DNA of 64,000 nucleotides from Paludibacteraceae bacterium (GCA_017480285.1 JAFVAX010000100.1:1-64000), one strand, 5' to 3'; positions 36,101-45,859 are shown, counted from the stretch's first letter. A program made the numbers and translations. The notes: generated by a model not told the origin, from the sequence alone.

Positions 36101-39100
36101 GCAGGTGAATATACAGAAACACAATCAGTTACCATAACTTGTGCAACCGGCGGAGCAACAATATATTACACTACCGACGGCACAGAACCGACTTCAAGTA
36201 GCACACCTTATACAACTGCAATCGAAGTTTCAGCCACTACCACCATCAAAGCCATAGCCGTCAAAGCAGGATTAGAAAACTCTGATGTGGCAACCGCTAC
36301 TTACACAATCTCTGTGCCCGACCCAACTATCACGGAATTTAATCTTGTTGAAGACCTCTCAGAACTTGAAGTAGGCAAACATATCGTTATAATGGCTGTT
36401 GCAAGCGATATTTATTATGCTTTGAGTACTACGCAAAACTCTAATAACAGAGCAGCGGTAACAGAAGGTTTCACGATGTCGAACAGCAACAAGACCGTAA
36501 CACTCGGTGCTACTAACGATGTGCAGATTATCGAACTCACTGATGAAGGCGAAGGTTTGTTAGGTTTTTATACAGGTAGCGGTTATCTGTATGCGGCAAA
36601 CAGTGGCTCTAACCAACTCAAGACGCAAGCTGCCAACGACGATAATGGCAAGTGGAAGATAACACTCACAGAAGGTGTGTTCTCTGTTGTGGCACAAGGC
36701 ACAAATACCCGCAATCAACTGAAATTCAATAATGGTAGTCCAAAACTATTCTCTTGCTATTCAGGCGGACAAACAGATGTGTTGATTTACATTGAGCCTG
36801 ACAACTGTACTGCTCCGGCTACAGCATTGGGCGTTGAGGCAACACCTGCAAACATAACAACCATCACATCAACCACACTAAACACAACCGGTGGTAATGG
36901 CGGTGCCGTAACATACACAATCATAAGCGATAACGCTGCCAATGCCAATCTTTCAGGCACGACCTTCACAGCCACTGTCCCGGGCGTTTATACCATTCAA
37001 GCCCTGCAACCGAAAAATAACGGCGAATGTAAGCAAACAGCAACTACTAACATAACAGTCAGTTGCGATGTCAAATGGAGTATCAACGGCACTATCTCAA
37101 AAACTTCAACCATAAGTCAAAGCATGCTTCTTGCTACAGATTTCCCGACAACACCCGCTGACGATTTTATGAGTGATTGTGCTAACAAGTTTATGGGTTG
37201 GACCAACCAAAACCTCGGTCTTGAGCCGTCCGACGAACCTGCGCTGCTGTTCAGTAGTGCCACCGATGCACCGCAGATAACCGACGAAAGCGGGGCAGGG
37301 TATGTTACTTTCTATGCCGTCTTTGCAACTCTTGATATGGGCGAAGGAAGTTACAGACTCGTAACGGATGCCTCAACACTTCAGGCAGGCGACAAATTAG
37401 TATTTGCAAGTACCGACAACGAAGCCACAGCCGGCGATATTTCCTCAAGTATTATGACTGCCGTTACCTCTGAATTTTCAGAAAACGGCAAGACAATCAC
37501 TACCTTAGGCAGGGGTACAATAGAATTTACCCTCGGCGGAGCGGAAGGCGCATGGACACTTACAAGTGATAATGGCTTCTTAAGTGCAACGGCTGTTAAG
37601 AAACTTGCTTGGGACAGCGAAACGGATACTTGGGACATAAGCATAACCGACGGCGATGCCACTATCAGTAGCACCAACTCTGATTTTGGCAAGTTCCTTT
37701 ATAATGTCGGAAATCCGCGCTTCACTACATATACCTCCACGCCGACCTCAAGCATGGTGCTTCCGCAACTATACCGCAAAGAAGCCGGTGCAAGCAACTT
37801 TATAACCGAATGTGATCCCACAAAAGCCACTATAAGTTATGTACTTAAAGGTGGAGAGATGGGCGCCGGATGCATTACTAAACTGATTATCGACAAGGGT
37901 GATTCGCATACCGTATGTTCCGCCGAACCAACCTACGAAGGACGCGTCTTTACCGGCTGGCTGTGTAGCGACGGCAACACATATCAGGCAGGCGATGTCA
38001 TCGCTGACATACAGCAAAACCTCAAACTGACTGCACAATGGGTATATCGCATTACATACAGCGTCAATGGGGCAACCGACATCGAACCGACAGTTGATAT
38101 AAACCCGGGCGATGCCCTCATTCTGCCAACACCAACACAACCGGCAGAATGCGACGGCTGGGACTTCTTGGGCTGGACCACGACACCGATAAGCGGAACG
38201 GTGCAGTCTGTGGCATCACTATATGAGTCGGGAACAGAAGTAGTGCCAACTGCTACACGAACACTGTATGCCGTTTATGGCTATGGTATGGGGGGCGACA
38301 TAGGCAAATACACACTCGTCAAAGACGCAGAGAGCCTCACAGAAGGCAGTCAAGTGGTAATAGTAGCACTTGATTACAACTATGCGCTCAGTACCGACCA
38401 GAATGCCAATAACCGTTCTTATGTTGAGATAACCAAAGAAGATGAGACTGTTTCGTGGGAAAACAATGCCGCTGTATGTGAGTTTATTGTCGAGAAAGGT
38501 ACTTCGCAAGCAACTTGGGCTTTCTACGATGGCTCTTTAGACGGATATATCTATGCTGCAAGCGCTTCAAGCAACTATCTGCGTACAGAAACCGACCTGA
38601 GCGATAATTCAAGTTTCGGGATAACAATCAATGCCGAAACGGGTGAAGCCTTTATGCAAGCGCAAGGCGAAAACACAAGAGATGTAATCCAATACAACAA
38701 TAGCAACCATTTGTTCTCTTGTTATGCTGCCGATAATGCAATGTCGCCCGTTGCCATTTACCAGAAGAGCGGACAGTTCAACTACGCAACAACCTGCTAC
38801 ACACTTACTTTGCATACTATCACTATCGCCGAACTGCACAACGGTACGGCAGTTGTGGCTAAAAACGATGTTATTGAAGGAAGCGGTACGAAACTGACAA
38901 TCAATCCATCCGAAGGATATGCTATAGGCAACATAACTATAACACCTGCCGACGGTTGCACTCTGTCAGGTACCGATGGCAACCGACTGCTCACCAATGT
39001 AACGAAAGACATCGAGATAGATGTTACATTCACCAAACTGCCAACCTACTCAATTACCTTCCACAACCTCAATACCGGCGAAGAACAGACTGAAAACCAG

Positions 39101-42100
39101 ACTATCAGCACAAGCAAGATAACCTTGCCGAAGGCATCTGTCTCTCCTGCTTGTCTTAGCGACGGATGGGAGTTTGCCGGCTGGATGGAAGGCTCGGCAC
39201 AAACCGAAGAAACGACCACAGCACCCGTCCTCCGACCCGCCGGACAAGAGATTCTGCCTACCGACGATATGGACCTCTATGCCGTCTTCAAACTCAAGAC
39301 CGGTGGCAGTAGCACCGCTACACGAGTTACCGCAACATCAGGCTTAGTGGAAGGACGGAAATATATCATAGGAAGTAAAGATAACAGCGTTACCGCAGGC
39401 ACCTTGTCCGACACCTATCTCAAACCTATCGAAAGCACCTTCGGCTCAACTAACATAACAGCCGTAGCCGAAGGAACAGTGGAGTTTACCTTAGGCGTGA
39501 AAGACGGACACTACGCTTTGCTTGTCGGAACAGACTCGTTGGGTACCGACGGAGCAAAACGACTCACCATCGGCGACGAGTTTGCTACTAACCTTTGGGA
39601 CATTACCTTTGATGGCGGAAATGCTGCTATAACAAGCCTTACTGAATCATACGGGGCAATTTATTATAATGCAAGTGCACCGAGATTTACTACTTATACC
39701 AAAAGCGGACAAAAACCCGTGCAGATATACAATAGCCCCAATTTGTCTGTGAAGTATAAGTCTGACCCCGCCTGCGTTACTTGTGAGGAAGCAACCTACT
39801 CGTTCGAAAGAGTAAGTATCAAGAAAGTGCCTACTGCCGAGCCGTTCACCAATACTTTCACTTCAACTAATCAGATGCCAATGCGCTGGTCGTCCGACAA
39901 TGCGGCAGTGGCAACCGTCGATGCCGAATCAGGTGAGATAACTATCGTAGGACAAGGCTCGTGCGTCATAACCGTCAAACAAGCAAAAGACAATACCAAC
40001 CAGTTGTGTGCCCTCGAAGCAACCTTCCCATTAGTGGTTAAAGAACCAACTATTGATGTGGTAGAAGTAAGCCCTAACACCATTGTGCTCGAACACGACT
40101 ACGACGGCGATGTGCAAATAAGTCTGTGGGAGCAAGAAACGACCATTGTAGGTAGCGTGGCTGACAAAGTGTTCTTTTCCAAGTACTTCGAAGCCGCAAG
40201 TAATATGAAACTCTTTGCTATCTATAACGGTACCGACCACGACATCGATATGACCGAACTGCGTGTTCGTGCCACCGGCAAATCAAAGAAATGGTCAGAA
40301 CGACAAGGCGACTTCGGATATGTCGAACTCGCTTCTATCAGCCGACTCAGAAAAGACTTCGGTGAAGCCATGCTCTTACCACCGGGAACGGAACTTATCT
40401 TCTGGTCAAATAACTTTGGTGAAGGGAATGCTCAAACCTACAACGCCTACCTTAGAGAATGTGTCAGTATGGAAATCAACGGAGTCAACTACGACTACGA
40501 CGATATGGAATCAGGGGCTGTGCCTAACTGGTACTGCCTCGGCGACCCACAAGTGTATAACCGCAAAGATGCCGACGGCAACAACCAATTCGTATTCAAT
40601 GGCGATGACGCACTTATACTCGAAGAGAAAGATGTCGATGGAAACTGGCAGATAATCGACCTCTTCGGAGCCGGCACAGCAGAAGGAACAAATACCGATG
40701 CTGTCGAACAGATAAAAGATAAATACACTATTAACGGAACAGAACAACCGCTCAACGATAATCCCGGCGGATGGCACTGTCTGCACCCCGATTCCATCGT
40801 TCCTTTCAGTACCAACCGGTATATGCTCTTCCGTAATAAGGATGTGCTCTCCGGTCTCAATGCTGTAGCACATAATACTGATGACTTCGTTACTCTTTGC
40901 ACTGAATGGAGCGGACACCCTGTCGGTGGTAGTGCCGGTAGCGGGGCAGAAAACTATTGCTATTCAGGCACTATGTTCTCCGAACTCGGACAAATGGACT
41001 ACGCTAAGTTCTATACCGACCTGAAAATCATTGACCTGCCTGCCGAGAAATTCAAAAAAGACCCCATTACAGGAACAGTTACCGTTACTATCGACGACCT
41101 GACCGACCGTGCCTGCTCATATATGCAGATAAAAGTGAAAAACGGCGATAACGAACTCGCAAAGAACGACTACAAAGTGCCAATCATCGTTACAGGCTCT
41201 GATGTTACCACCCAAGATGCCGTCTTTACCGACTTAGGCAGAACAACTTGCAAAACCTGCGATGTCGTTGTATATAAGAATGCCAAACTGACTAAGTCCG
41301 AGACAGGTGATATCAACCGCTTCCGCGACCTCGAAGTATATCCTAATGGCGAGTTTGTATTGCCTTCAGGACGCTCACTCACTGTTAATACGCTCACTAT
41401 GCGAGCAAAAGACGATACCGTGTCTTCGGCTGTGCTCGACGGCAATCTCACACGCACCGCAACATTGCTCTACCACGACAAGCGCATCACCAATAGTCGC
41501 TGGTATTGGCTCACACTGCCATATCGTTGCAACATAAAAGATGTTACCTTCGACAATGGCGACCCCGCTGTCTTAGGTGCCGATTGGGCATTGCAGTACT
41601 ACGACGGAGAAGTGCGTTCCGCAACACAACAAACAGGTTGGAGTTATTTTACCGGCACCACCATCGAACGCGGACAGGGCTTCATCGTGGCTATCTCAGG
41701 GCGTGAAGGACACAAGTATAGCACCCTGCGCTTCCCGATGGCTGACTACGACGAGACCGCCGACCCCGCAGTGCCCGTCGGAAACTATGGTGCGGGTACA
41801 GATGTCAGACCTAACCATAAAGGTTGGAACCTTGTGGGTAACCCGTTCTTCAGTAAGTACAACAATATGCCTGACGACGGACTCATCCTCGGCAAACTTG
41901 CGAAAGACTACGACACCGAATCAGGGCGTTGGTACGGCAAATGGACTCTCAGTACCGACGATGGCAATGTGCCATATATAACCATTCCGCAAGATGCCGG
42001 CTATTCGGAGTATATACAACAGAAAATAAGCGACTTCGGCACACTGCCTACCTTTACAAGTTACTTCATTCAGGTAGGTGGCGACACACCGCAGGACGAC

Positions 42101-42868
42101 CTCGGAGTACAGTTCCTCAACCTCGACCGCAAGAACGCTGTTATAGCAAGAAGACAAGCCGAAAAAACCGAATCGCCCACCCGTGTATGTCTGACACTGA
42201 CTAACGAAGGTAATGAGACAGACGAGACCTCGCTTATGATAGCCGAACGCTTCAACGATACTTACGAAGTTGGAGCCGACCTGCTCAAGTGGCGTGGCAC
42301 TTACTACAATTATGCACAGATAACCACCAAGCCCGTCCTTGCCTCACGCAACAATGATGCTGAACTCGCCTTCAATGCACTCGCACCCGAGAGTGCCGAA
42401 AACGGAGTACCGCTTAACTTCTTTGCCGCTAAAGAAGGAAACTACACCTTCCGACTCTCAGGCAGAACCGACATCACCGAACTCGAGACAGTCTATCTCT
42501 ACGACAGTCGAGAAAAGACAACTACCGATCTGCTTTTGCAAGACTATACTTTCCAAACCGCTCGCACCGACGATAAATCGCGGTTCATAATATATGCCAA
42601 AGTCAAGCCCAAACCGCTTGTGCCTACCGATTTAGACGACTCATCCGCAGGCGTGTTGCTGACAACTGTTGATAAGACATTGATTCTTGCAGGTCTGCCA
42701 CAAGATGCTACCATCTATGTCTATTCTACCGAAGGAAAACTTGTTTCGACTGCAAAGACAGAATCAGCAGGCTCAATGCTTCGATTCTGCTTGCCTCAGA
42801 CAGGGGTATATAATGTAAGAGTCGTAACTCCTGCAAATGCTGAGACTTATCGTACAATCATTAAATGA
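33155..42868 (+). CDS. Giant modular T9SS-secreted surface protein (3237 residues)
   Basis: A signal peptide ends near residue 27. Then come mixed modules. InlB-type (Listeria-Bacteroides) beta repeats are visible as FxGW...LYAVY strings near residues 270-350, 630-800, 1560-1710 and 1965-2050. Five copies of a ~150-residue module opening with LVxDxSxLxxGxxVV start near 811, 1062, 1400, 1718 and 2056. A chitobiase/CHB_HEX-like domain (IYYTTDGTEPTSSSTPY) spans ~974-1052, a BIG2-like domain ~2216-2297, and a lamin-tail-like domain ~2306-2520. The end (from ~3165) is a type A T9SS sorting domain with IYVYSTEGKLVSTA and TGVYNVRVV. The protein is probably displayed on the outer membrane. The role is unknown; adhesion is a guess from architecture. 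The stop overlaps the next ATG (ATGA). Confidence 0.85.
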   Translation: MKLSRFVSCFIISFLCANLLWLSAYADSYTLTAATNTGDGSGITACTTLPSAVFSTGSDYVSAISEATKAYYNGGSGIKLGTSSVVGTLSLNLSSSGQVFIDNIVVSAKRYSASKAVTLSISSTDGSASLGSSSALSLTADFADYTYTPTSTDSKTTIISFESSKYCWIESITVNYTPEAPSGCTNTVTITKGAETNGTFTISDTEVCGDGDGATITVTPTPDAGYAVSAVTTTTSGMVTPPTPTTSDYTVSGITANTTINVSFTALPTHTISFDTGGGSTVSSITAYEGEEVDLTAITTPTTSSICNYRSFYGWSETPVALNTTTTPTVLTSYTMGTADKTLYAVYKKAVPTGNTQTDHVTSTEISTISGTSYTDNRSFNSSEGLTWGGFFAIGTYNTSYKSLQINKNQLGYHIATAIYNGIITEIEITAYKTSAQSRTILLLDNTNNKQPTEGTHGTFELGADIAANVQTTQSFSFSTNQPSQLFIYSLNAVYVSSIIVTYDEASFTYSSDPDCSATAVGYRMSYNGTTLEFTQKDATSIWETPMQTLTATGLAADYYVGLANAVPVGQTGDITAYSGTVTETLQDNMQYRTGYAETYETLTAASVGWKGVFRIDTNSSADNYNCYFVPYLQVSFNKNGGSGSNISPIPATPVAVDASSAGLNITLPTCTFTPPAGKKFLEWNTQADGDGAPYAEGSTYPNLTMGSVTPTTQVLYAIWTDASIYTVTLHTVSAEATGVTDGQTLTQETEGEAVILPVPQISCGRYNFAGWATAQVTASTGTRPTLYNGTYTPTANIDLYAVYRKPVTTSHYQLVTDASTLSAGDVVLLANAANSAVSSTFNSTYLNKESATFSQDLSTITATVATGLMLDGEEGAWKLISSSGQLFTNTSNNLNLTGTGTGTYAITINASNNEATIAPTGMSGSRFLYNKSSTRFKPYASTTVVSASMLMPQLYRSNATYSYISDPACLETCQTPVFTPVAGEYTETQSVTITCATGGATIYYTTDGTEPTSSSTPYTTAIEVSATTTIKAIAVKAGLENSDVATATYTISVPDPTITEFNLVEDLSELEVGKHIVIMAVASDIYYALSTTQNSNNRAAVTEGFTMSNSNKTVTLGATNDVQIIELTDEGEGLLGFYTGSGYLYAANSGSNQLKTQAANDDNGKWKITLTEGVFSVVAQGTNTRNQLKFNNGSPKLFSCYSGGQTDVLIYIEPDNCTAPATALGVEATPANITTITSTTLNTTGGNGGAVTYTIISDNAANANLSGTTFTATVPGVYTIQALQPKNNGECKQTATTNITVSCDVKWSINGTISKTSTISQSMLLATDFPTTPADDFMSDCANKFMGWTNQNLGLEPSDEPALLFSSATDAPQITDESGAGYVTFYAVFATLDMGEGSYRLVTDASTLQAGDKLVFASTDNEATAGDISSSIMTAVTSEFSENGKTITTLGRGTIEFTLGGAEGAWTLTSDNGFLSATAVKKLAWDSETDTWDISITDGDATISSTNSDFGKFLYNVGNPRFTTYTSTPTSSMVLPQLYRKEAGASNFITECDPTKATISYVLKGGEMGAGCITKLIIDKGDSHTVCSAEPTYEGRVFTGWLCSDGNTYQAGDVIADIQQNLKLTAQWVYRITYSVNGATDIEPTVDINPGDALILPTPTQPAECDGWDFLGWTTTPISGTVQSVASLYESGTEVVPTATRTLYAVYGYGMGGDIGKYTLVKDAESLTEGSQVVIVALDYNYALSTDQNANNRSYVEITKEDETVSWENNAAVCEFIVEKGTSQATWAFYDGSLDGYIYAASASSNYLRTETDLSDNSSFGITINAETGEAFMQAQGENTRDVIQYNNSNHLFSCYAADNAMSPVAIYQKSGQFNYATTCYTLTLHTITIAELHNGTAVVAKNDVIEGSGTKLTINPSEGYAIGNITITPADGCTLSGTDGNRLLTNVTKDIEIDVTFTKLPTYSITFHNLNTGEEQTENQTISTSKITLPKASVSPACLSDGWEFAGWMEGSAQTEETTTAPVLRPAGQEILPTDDMDLYAVFKLKTGGSSTATRVTATSGLVEGRKYIIGSKDNSVTAGTLSDTYLKPIESTFGSTNITAVAEGTVEFTLGVKDGHYALLVGTDSLGTDGAKRLTIGDEFATNLWDITFDGGNAAITSLTESYGAIYYNASAPRFTTYTKSGQKPVQIYNSPNLSVKYKSDPACVTCEEATYSFERVSIKKVPTAEPFTNTFTSTNQMPMRWSSDNAAVATVDAESGEITIVGQGSCVITVKQAKDNTNQLCALEATFPLVVKEPTIDVVEVSPNTIVLEHDYDGDVQISLWEQETTIVGSVADKVFFSKYFEAASNMKLFAIYNGTDHDIDMTELRVRATGKSKKWSERQGDFGYVELASISRLRKDFGEAMLLPPGTELIFWSNNFGEGNAQTYNAYLRECVSMEINGVNYDYDDMESGAVPNWYCLGDPQVYNRKDADGNNQFVFNGDDALILEEKDVDGNWQIIDLFGAGTAEGTNTDAVEQIKDKYTINGTEQPLNDNPGGWHCLHPDSIVPFSTNRYMLFRNKDVLSGLNAVAHNTDDFVTLCTEWSGHPVGGSAGSGAENYCYSGTMFSELGQMDYAKFYTDLKIIDLPAEKFKKDPITGTVTVTIDDLTDRACSYMQIKVKNGDNELAKNDYKVPIIVTGSDVTTQDAVFTDLGRTTCKTCDVVVYKNAKLTKSETGDINRFRDLEVYPNGEFVLPSGRSLTVNTLTMRAKDDTVSSAVLDGNLTRTATLLYHDKRITNSRWYWLTLPYRCNIKDVTFDNGDPAVLGADWALQYYDGEVRSATQQTGWSYFTGTTIERGQGFIVAISGREGHKYSTLRFPMADYDETADPAVPVGNYGAGTDVRPNHKGWNLVGNPFFSKYNNMPDDGLILGKLAKDYDTESGRWYGKWTLSTDDGNVPYITIPQDAGYSEYIQQKISDFGTLPTFTSYFIQVGGDTPQDDLGVQFLNLDRKNAVIARRQAEKTESPTRVCLTLTNEGNETDETSLMIAERFNDTYEVGADLLKWRGTYYNYAQITTKPVLASRNNDAELAFNALAPESAENGVPLNFFAAKEGNYTFRLSGRTDITELETVYLYDSREKTTTDLLLQDYTFQTARTDDKSRFIIYAKVKPKPLVPTDLDDSSAGVLLTTVDKTLILAGLPQDATIYVYSTEGKLVSTAKTESAGSMLRFCLPQTGVYNVRVVTPANAETYRTIIK

Positions 42869-43476
42869 CAAAGAATATGAAAAGACTACTTATAACGACA
42901 TTTATGATTGTATTGACTGCTGCCTTTTCAGCGAGTGCATCGACATATCGCGCCGGAGCACCTGCCAAAATAGGTCCCCGCTCAACCTCTGTTATGCTTG
43001 AATACCAAAAGGATGTGCCAATTCCAAAGTCGCCGACGCTCAACAATAGGCACGCCTCCGTTAGTGCATCCAAAGCATTGCAGTTATACAGTACATCCAA
43101 AAGAGATTTCCACTCGTATGGAAACTATGGAACTGACGGTTCGGGTGTAAGGTTGGCCGACCACTCATACCAACACATCCGTTCCTCACAGCCTGTGTAT
43201 AACTTCACTTCTACTTCGCTTGCTTTTACAAAAGGGAAATTGCATACTAACGGGCATTTTAGTCACGGTGCAGAAACTGTTGCCTCACCCGCTGTCAGGA
43301 AAAACTCACCTTTCCCGCAAAACCCTCTTGACCCTTTTATGGACCCTGTAGGCGAATTGCCAATACTGCTATTGCTCTTGTTTGCAACGGCTTATGTGGC
43401 TTTTAGAAGTTATAAAAAAAAATATCGTTTGTATTTTCGTAAAATTTTTCGTACATTTGCAACTCAAAAATTATAA
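42865..43476 (+). CDS. Small secreted protein with C-terminal membrane anchor, coupled to the giant protein
   Basis: I do not recognise a named family. The 203-residue product has a signal peptide (MKRLLITTFMIVLTAAFSASA from the second Met), a Ser/Thr/His/Tyr-rich low-complexity middle, and a tripartite C-terminus. That end has NPLDPFMDPVGELP, one hydrophobic helix (ILLLLLFATAYVAF) and a very basic tail (RSYKKKYRLYFRKIFR). Its ATG overlaps the giant gene's TGA, implying coupled translation. It may be an inner-membrane or envelope partner needed for making or exporting the giant protein; that is inference. The promoter for the next gene is embedded in its last codons. Confidence 0.75.
   Translation: MTKNMKRLLITTFMIVLTAAFSASASTYRAGAPAKIGPRSTSVMLEYQKDVPIPKSPTLNNRHASVSASKALQLYSTSKRDFHSYGNYGTDGSGVRLADHSYQHIRSSQPVYNFTSTSLAFTKGKLHTNGHFSHGAETVASPAVRKNSPFPQNPLDPFMDPVGELPILLLLLFATAYVAFRSYKKKYRLYFRKIFRTFATQKL
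43428..43459 (+). promoter_or_regulatory. Internal promoter for the PotD-like gene
   Basis: TTTG (43428-43431), a 20-base spacer and TACATTTG (43452-43459) match the Bacteroidota consensus. They lie inside the 3' end of the upstream gene, giving the PotD-like gene an independent start. Confidence 0.65.
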
Positions 43477-43513
43477 TTAACTTAAATTTCAACTATCTAA
43501 CAAACATTAAGAG

Positions 43514-44806
43514 ATGAAAAAAACACTTTTTGCGGTTTGTTTCGCATTGCTGACAGTTTTAGGCTTCGCAGCCGATCGTCAGCACACCCTTAAAATCTAC
43601 AACTGGGCCGACTACATCGAGCCTAAGGTTCTCAACGATTTTAAGGTATGGTACAAAAATCTGACAGGTGAAGAGATTGAGATTATCTACAACACCTTCG
43701 ACATCAACGAGTCGATGCTTACGCAGATTGAAATAGGTAAAGAGGACTACGACCTTATCTGTCCGTCGGAATATATCATCGAGCGTATGCTCAAGAAAAA
43801 TCTCCTGCAACCTATTCAGCGAAACCTTGTGCCTGACACACTGCAGTATTTCGACAATGTAGCACCATTCGTTGTTGATAAGTTCCAACAGATGAGTAGC
43901 GACAAAGTCGTTTCCGACTTCACTGTCGGTTATATGTGGGGAACAACAGGTTTCCTCTACAACCCGCAATTTGTAAAAGAAGAAGAACTTGACTCTTGGG
44001 GTGCCATACTCAATCCCCGTTTCAAAGACCGTATCTTTATGAAAGATGCTTTCCGAGATGTCTATTCCGTCATCGTTCTTTATGCTTACTACAACGATAT
44101 CCTCTCGCAAGATGTTACACGCGACGAACTTGTGCAAAATCTTACACAAGAGCGTATCGACTCTGTTGAACGCATACTTATCAATGCCAAAGACCAGATA
44201 GCAGGCTGGGAAGTGGACTTCGGAAAAGAGGAAATGGTAAAAGGTAAAACTTGGATGAACCTATCTTGGTCTGGCGACGCTCAATGGGCTATCAACGAAG
44301 CAGCCGAAAGCGGACTTGAACTCAAATATACCGTTCCAAAAGAAGGTACCAATGTATGGTTCGACGGTTGGTGCATTCCTGTATATGCCAAAAATGTGAA
44401 GGCCGCTACATTCTTTATTGACTTCATGTGCCGCCCGGACATAGCCCTTCGGAACATGGACGAGATTGGTTATGTGTCGGTTATCGGTACTCCTGAGATA
44501 CTTGAGGCTATCGAAGACTCTACCGAATGGCCCGAACCATTAGACCTTACCTACTTCTTTGGTGAAGACGCAACCGCCATTCATGCCAACCCTGTTCTGT
44601 ATGCCGACAAGAGTGTCGTTGACCGTGCAGCACTTATGCATGATGCAGCCGAGCAGACCGAAGCCATGCTTAAGATGTGGTCGCATGTCAAAGGAGATAA
44701 CCTCTCAGTCGGTATAGTGGCCTTCTTCGCTCTGTTGGTAGTAGTGCTTATAGGATTTATTGTAGTGCGCTCTATCAACAACCGTAAACGCACAAGAAGA
44801 AGATAA
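43514..44806 (+). CDS. PotD/PotF-like extracellular solute-binding protein with C-terminal transmembrane anchor
   Basis: The 430-residue protein has a signal peptide (MKKTLFAVCFALLTVLGFAA), then the periplasmic spermidine/putrescine-binding fold with LKIYNWADYIEP, DLICPSEYIIERMLKKNLL, TVGYMWGTTGFLYNP, LSWSGDAQWAINEA and GWCIPVYAKN. Unusually it ends in a hydrophobic helix (VGIVAFFALLVVVLIGFIVV) and a basic tail (RSINNRKRTRRR), so it would stay tethered to the inner membrane instead of using a lipobox. No permease or ATPase genes accompany it. It may bind polyamines for a transporter encoded elsewhere or act as a sensor. Confidence 0.85.
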   Translation: MKKTLFAVCFALLTVLGFAADRQHTLKIYNWADYIEPKVLNDFKVWYKNLTGEEIEIIYNTFDINESMLTQIEIGKEDYDLICPSEYIIERMLKKNLLQPIQRNLVPDTLQYFDNVAPFVVDKFQQMSSDKVVSDFTVGYMWGTTGFLYNPQFVKEEELDSWGAILNPRFKDRIFMKDAFRDVYSVIVLYAYYNDILSQDVTRDELVQNLTQERIDSVERILINAKDQIAGWEVDFGKEEMVKGKTWMNLSWSGDAQWAINEAAESGLELKYTVPKEGTNVWFDGWCIPVYAKNVKAATFFIDFMCRPDIALRNMDEIGYVSVIGTPEILEAIEDSTEWPEPLDLTYFFGEDATAIHANPVLYADKSVVDRAALMHDAAEQTEAMLKMWSHVKGDNLSVGIVAFFALLVVVLIGFIVVRSINNRKRTRRR

Positions 44807-44872
44807 ATACAAGAAGAGTAGTTTATTAGACAGTCATTTATTGTCTAACTTTCACTTTGAGAAATTTACTAT

Positions 44873-45847
44873 CTAACCTTCATTTTGAGTAATAAGCGTG
44901 GCAATCTCATCCATAAGCGCAAAGAGATTGTCGCGCTTTTCTTCTCTCAAGAGTTGTATTCGCATAGGTTTGAAATTGGCAATACCCTTGAAAACAGGCG
45001 ATGCTGCAAAATGACTACGCGAATGAACAATACCTTTCCTTTCGTCTTGTAGCCATTCAATGCTGTTATCTACATGCTCTTTCAGTATGTCAATCTGTTC
45101 CTTAACCGGCATCGCAGGCATCTTCTCACCAGTCTCAAGAAAGTATTTTATTTCACGGAATATCCAAGGTCTGCCAAAAGTGGCTCTGCCTATCATTATG
45201 GCATCAACGCCGTATGTATCAAAGGCAGTGCGCGCATCCTCAGGAGCGGTTATATCGCCATTGCCGTTTATTGGTATATGTATCAGCGGATTATGTTTTA
45301 TCTTGCCTATCTCTGTCCAGTCTGCCTCCCCTTTGTACATCTGACACCTTGTGCGCCCGTGTATGCTTATCTCCCTAACGCCCAAGTCCTGTAGCCTCAA
45401 TGCCAAATCGCCGATAATAATATTCTGTTCGTCCCAGCCTAAACGCGTCTTCACCGTTACGGGCGTTCTGACGGCCTTGACAACAGCCTCTGTAATCTGC
45501 AGAAGTCGTGGAATATCTTTCAGCAAACCGGCACCGGCACCCTTGCCTGCCACTTTCTTTACAGGACAACCGAAATTCAAATCAATGAAATCAGGCTCTG
45601 CCTCCTCCGCAATACGAGCCGCCCAAGCCATCGTCTCAGGGTCTTTGCCGTACAACTGTATAGCCACAGGACGCTCCTTCTCCGATATGGTCAGTTTCTG
45701 CATCGTACGATTAACACTGCGTACAAGAGCATCACAATTGATAAACTCCGTATAAACACGGTCGGCACCAAAACGCTTGCAGAGCAGTCTGAAAGCAGGA
45801 TCGGTTACATCCTCCATCGGAGCAAGATATAGCGGATAAGGTCTCAT
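44873..45847 (-). CDS. dusB: tRNA-dihydrouridine synthase
   Basis: The 324-residue FMN enzyme reduces uridine to dihydrouridine in the tRNA D loop. It has the TIM-barrel signatures LAPMEDVTDPAFRLLCKRFGAD, FIDLNFGCPVKKVAGKGAGAGLL with the catalytic Cys, TVKTRLGWDE, ISIHGRTRCQMYKGEADW and INGNGDITAPEDA with GVDAIMIGRATFGRPW. It is read from the minus strand and follows the HD-phosphohydrolase gene by 12 bases. Which Dus subfamily it belongs to is judged by overall resemblance to DusB. Confidence 0.93.
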   Translation of the reverse strand: MRPYPLYLAPMEDVTDPAFRLLCKRFGADRVYTEFINCDALVRSVNRTMQKLTISEKERPVAIQLYGKDPETMAWAARIAEEAEPDFIDLNFGCPVKKVAGKGAGAGLLKDIPRLLQITEAVVKAVRTPVTVKTRLGWDEQNIIIGDLALRLQDLGVREISIHGRTRCQMYKGEADWTEIGKIKHNPLIHIPINGNGDITAPEDARTAFDTYGVDAIMIGRATFGRPWIFREIKYFLETGEKMPAMPVKEQIDILKEHVDNSIEWLQDERKGIVHSRSHFAASPVFKGIANFKPMRIQLLREEKRDNLFALMDEIATLITQNEG

Positions 45848-45859
45848 TCGGTGGTGTTT

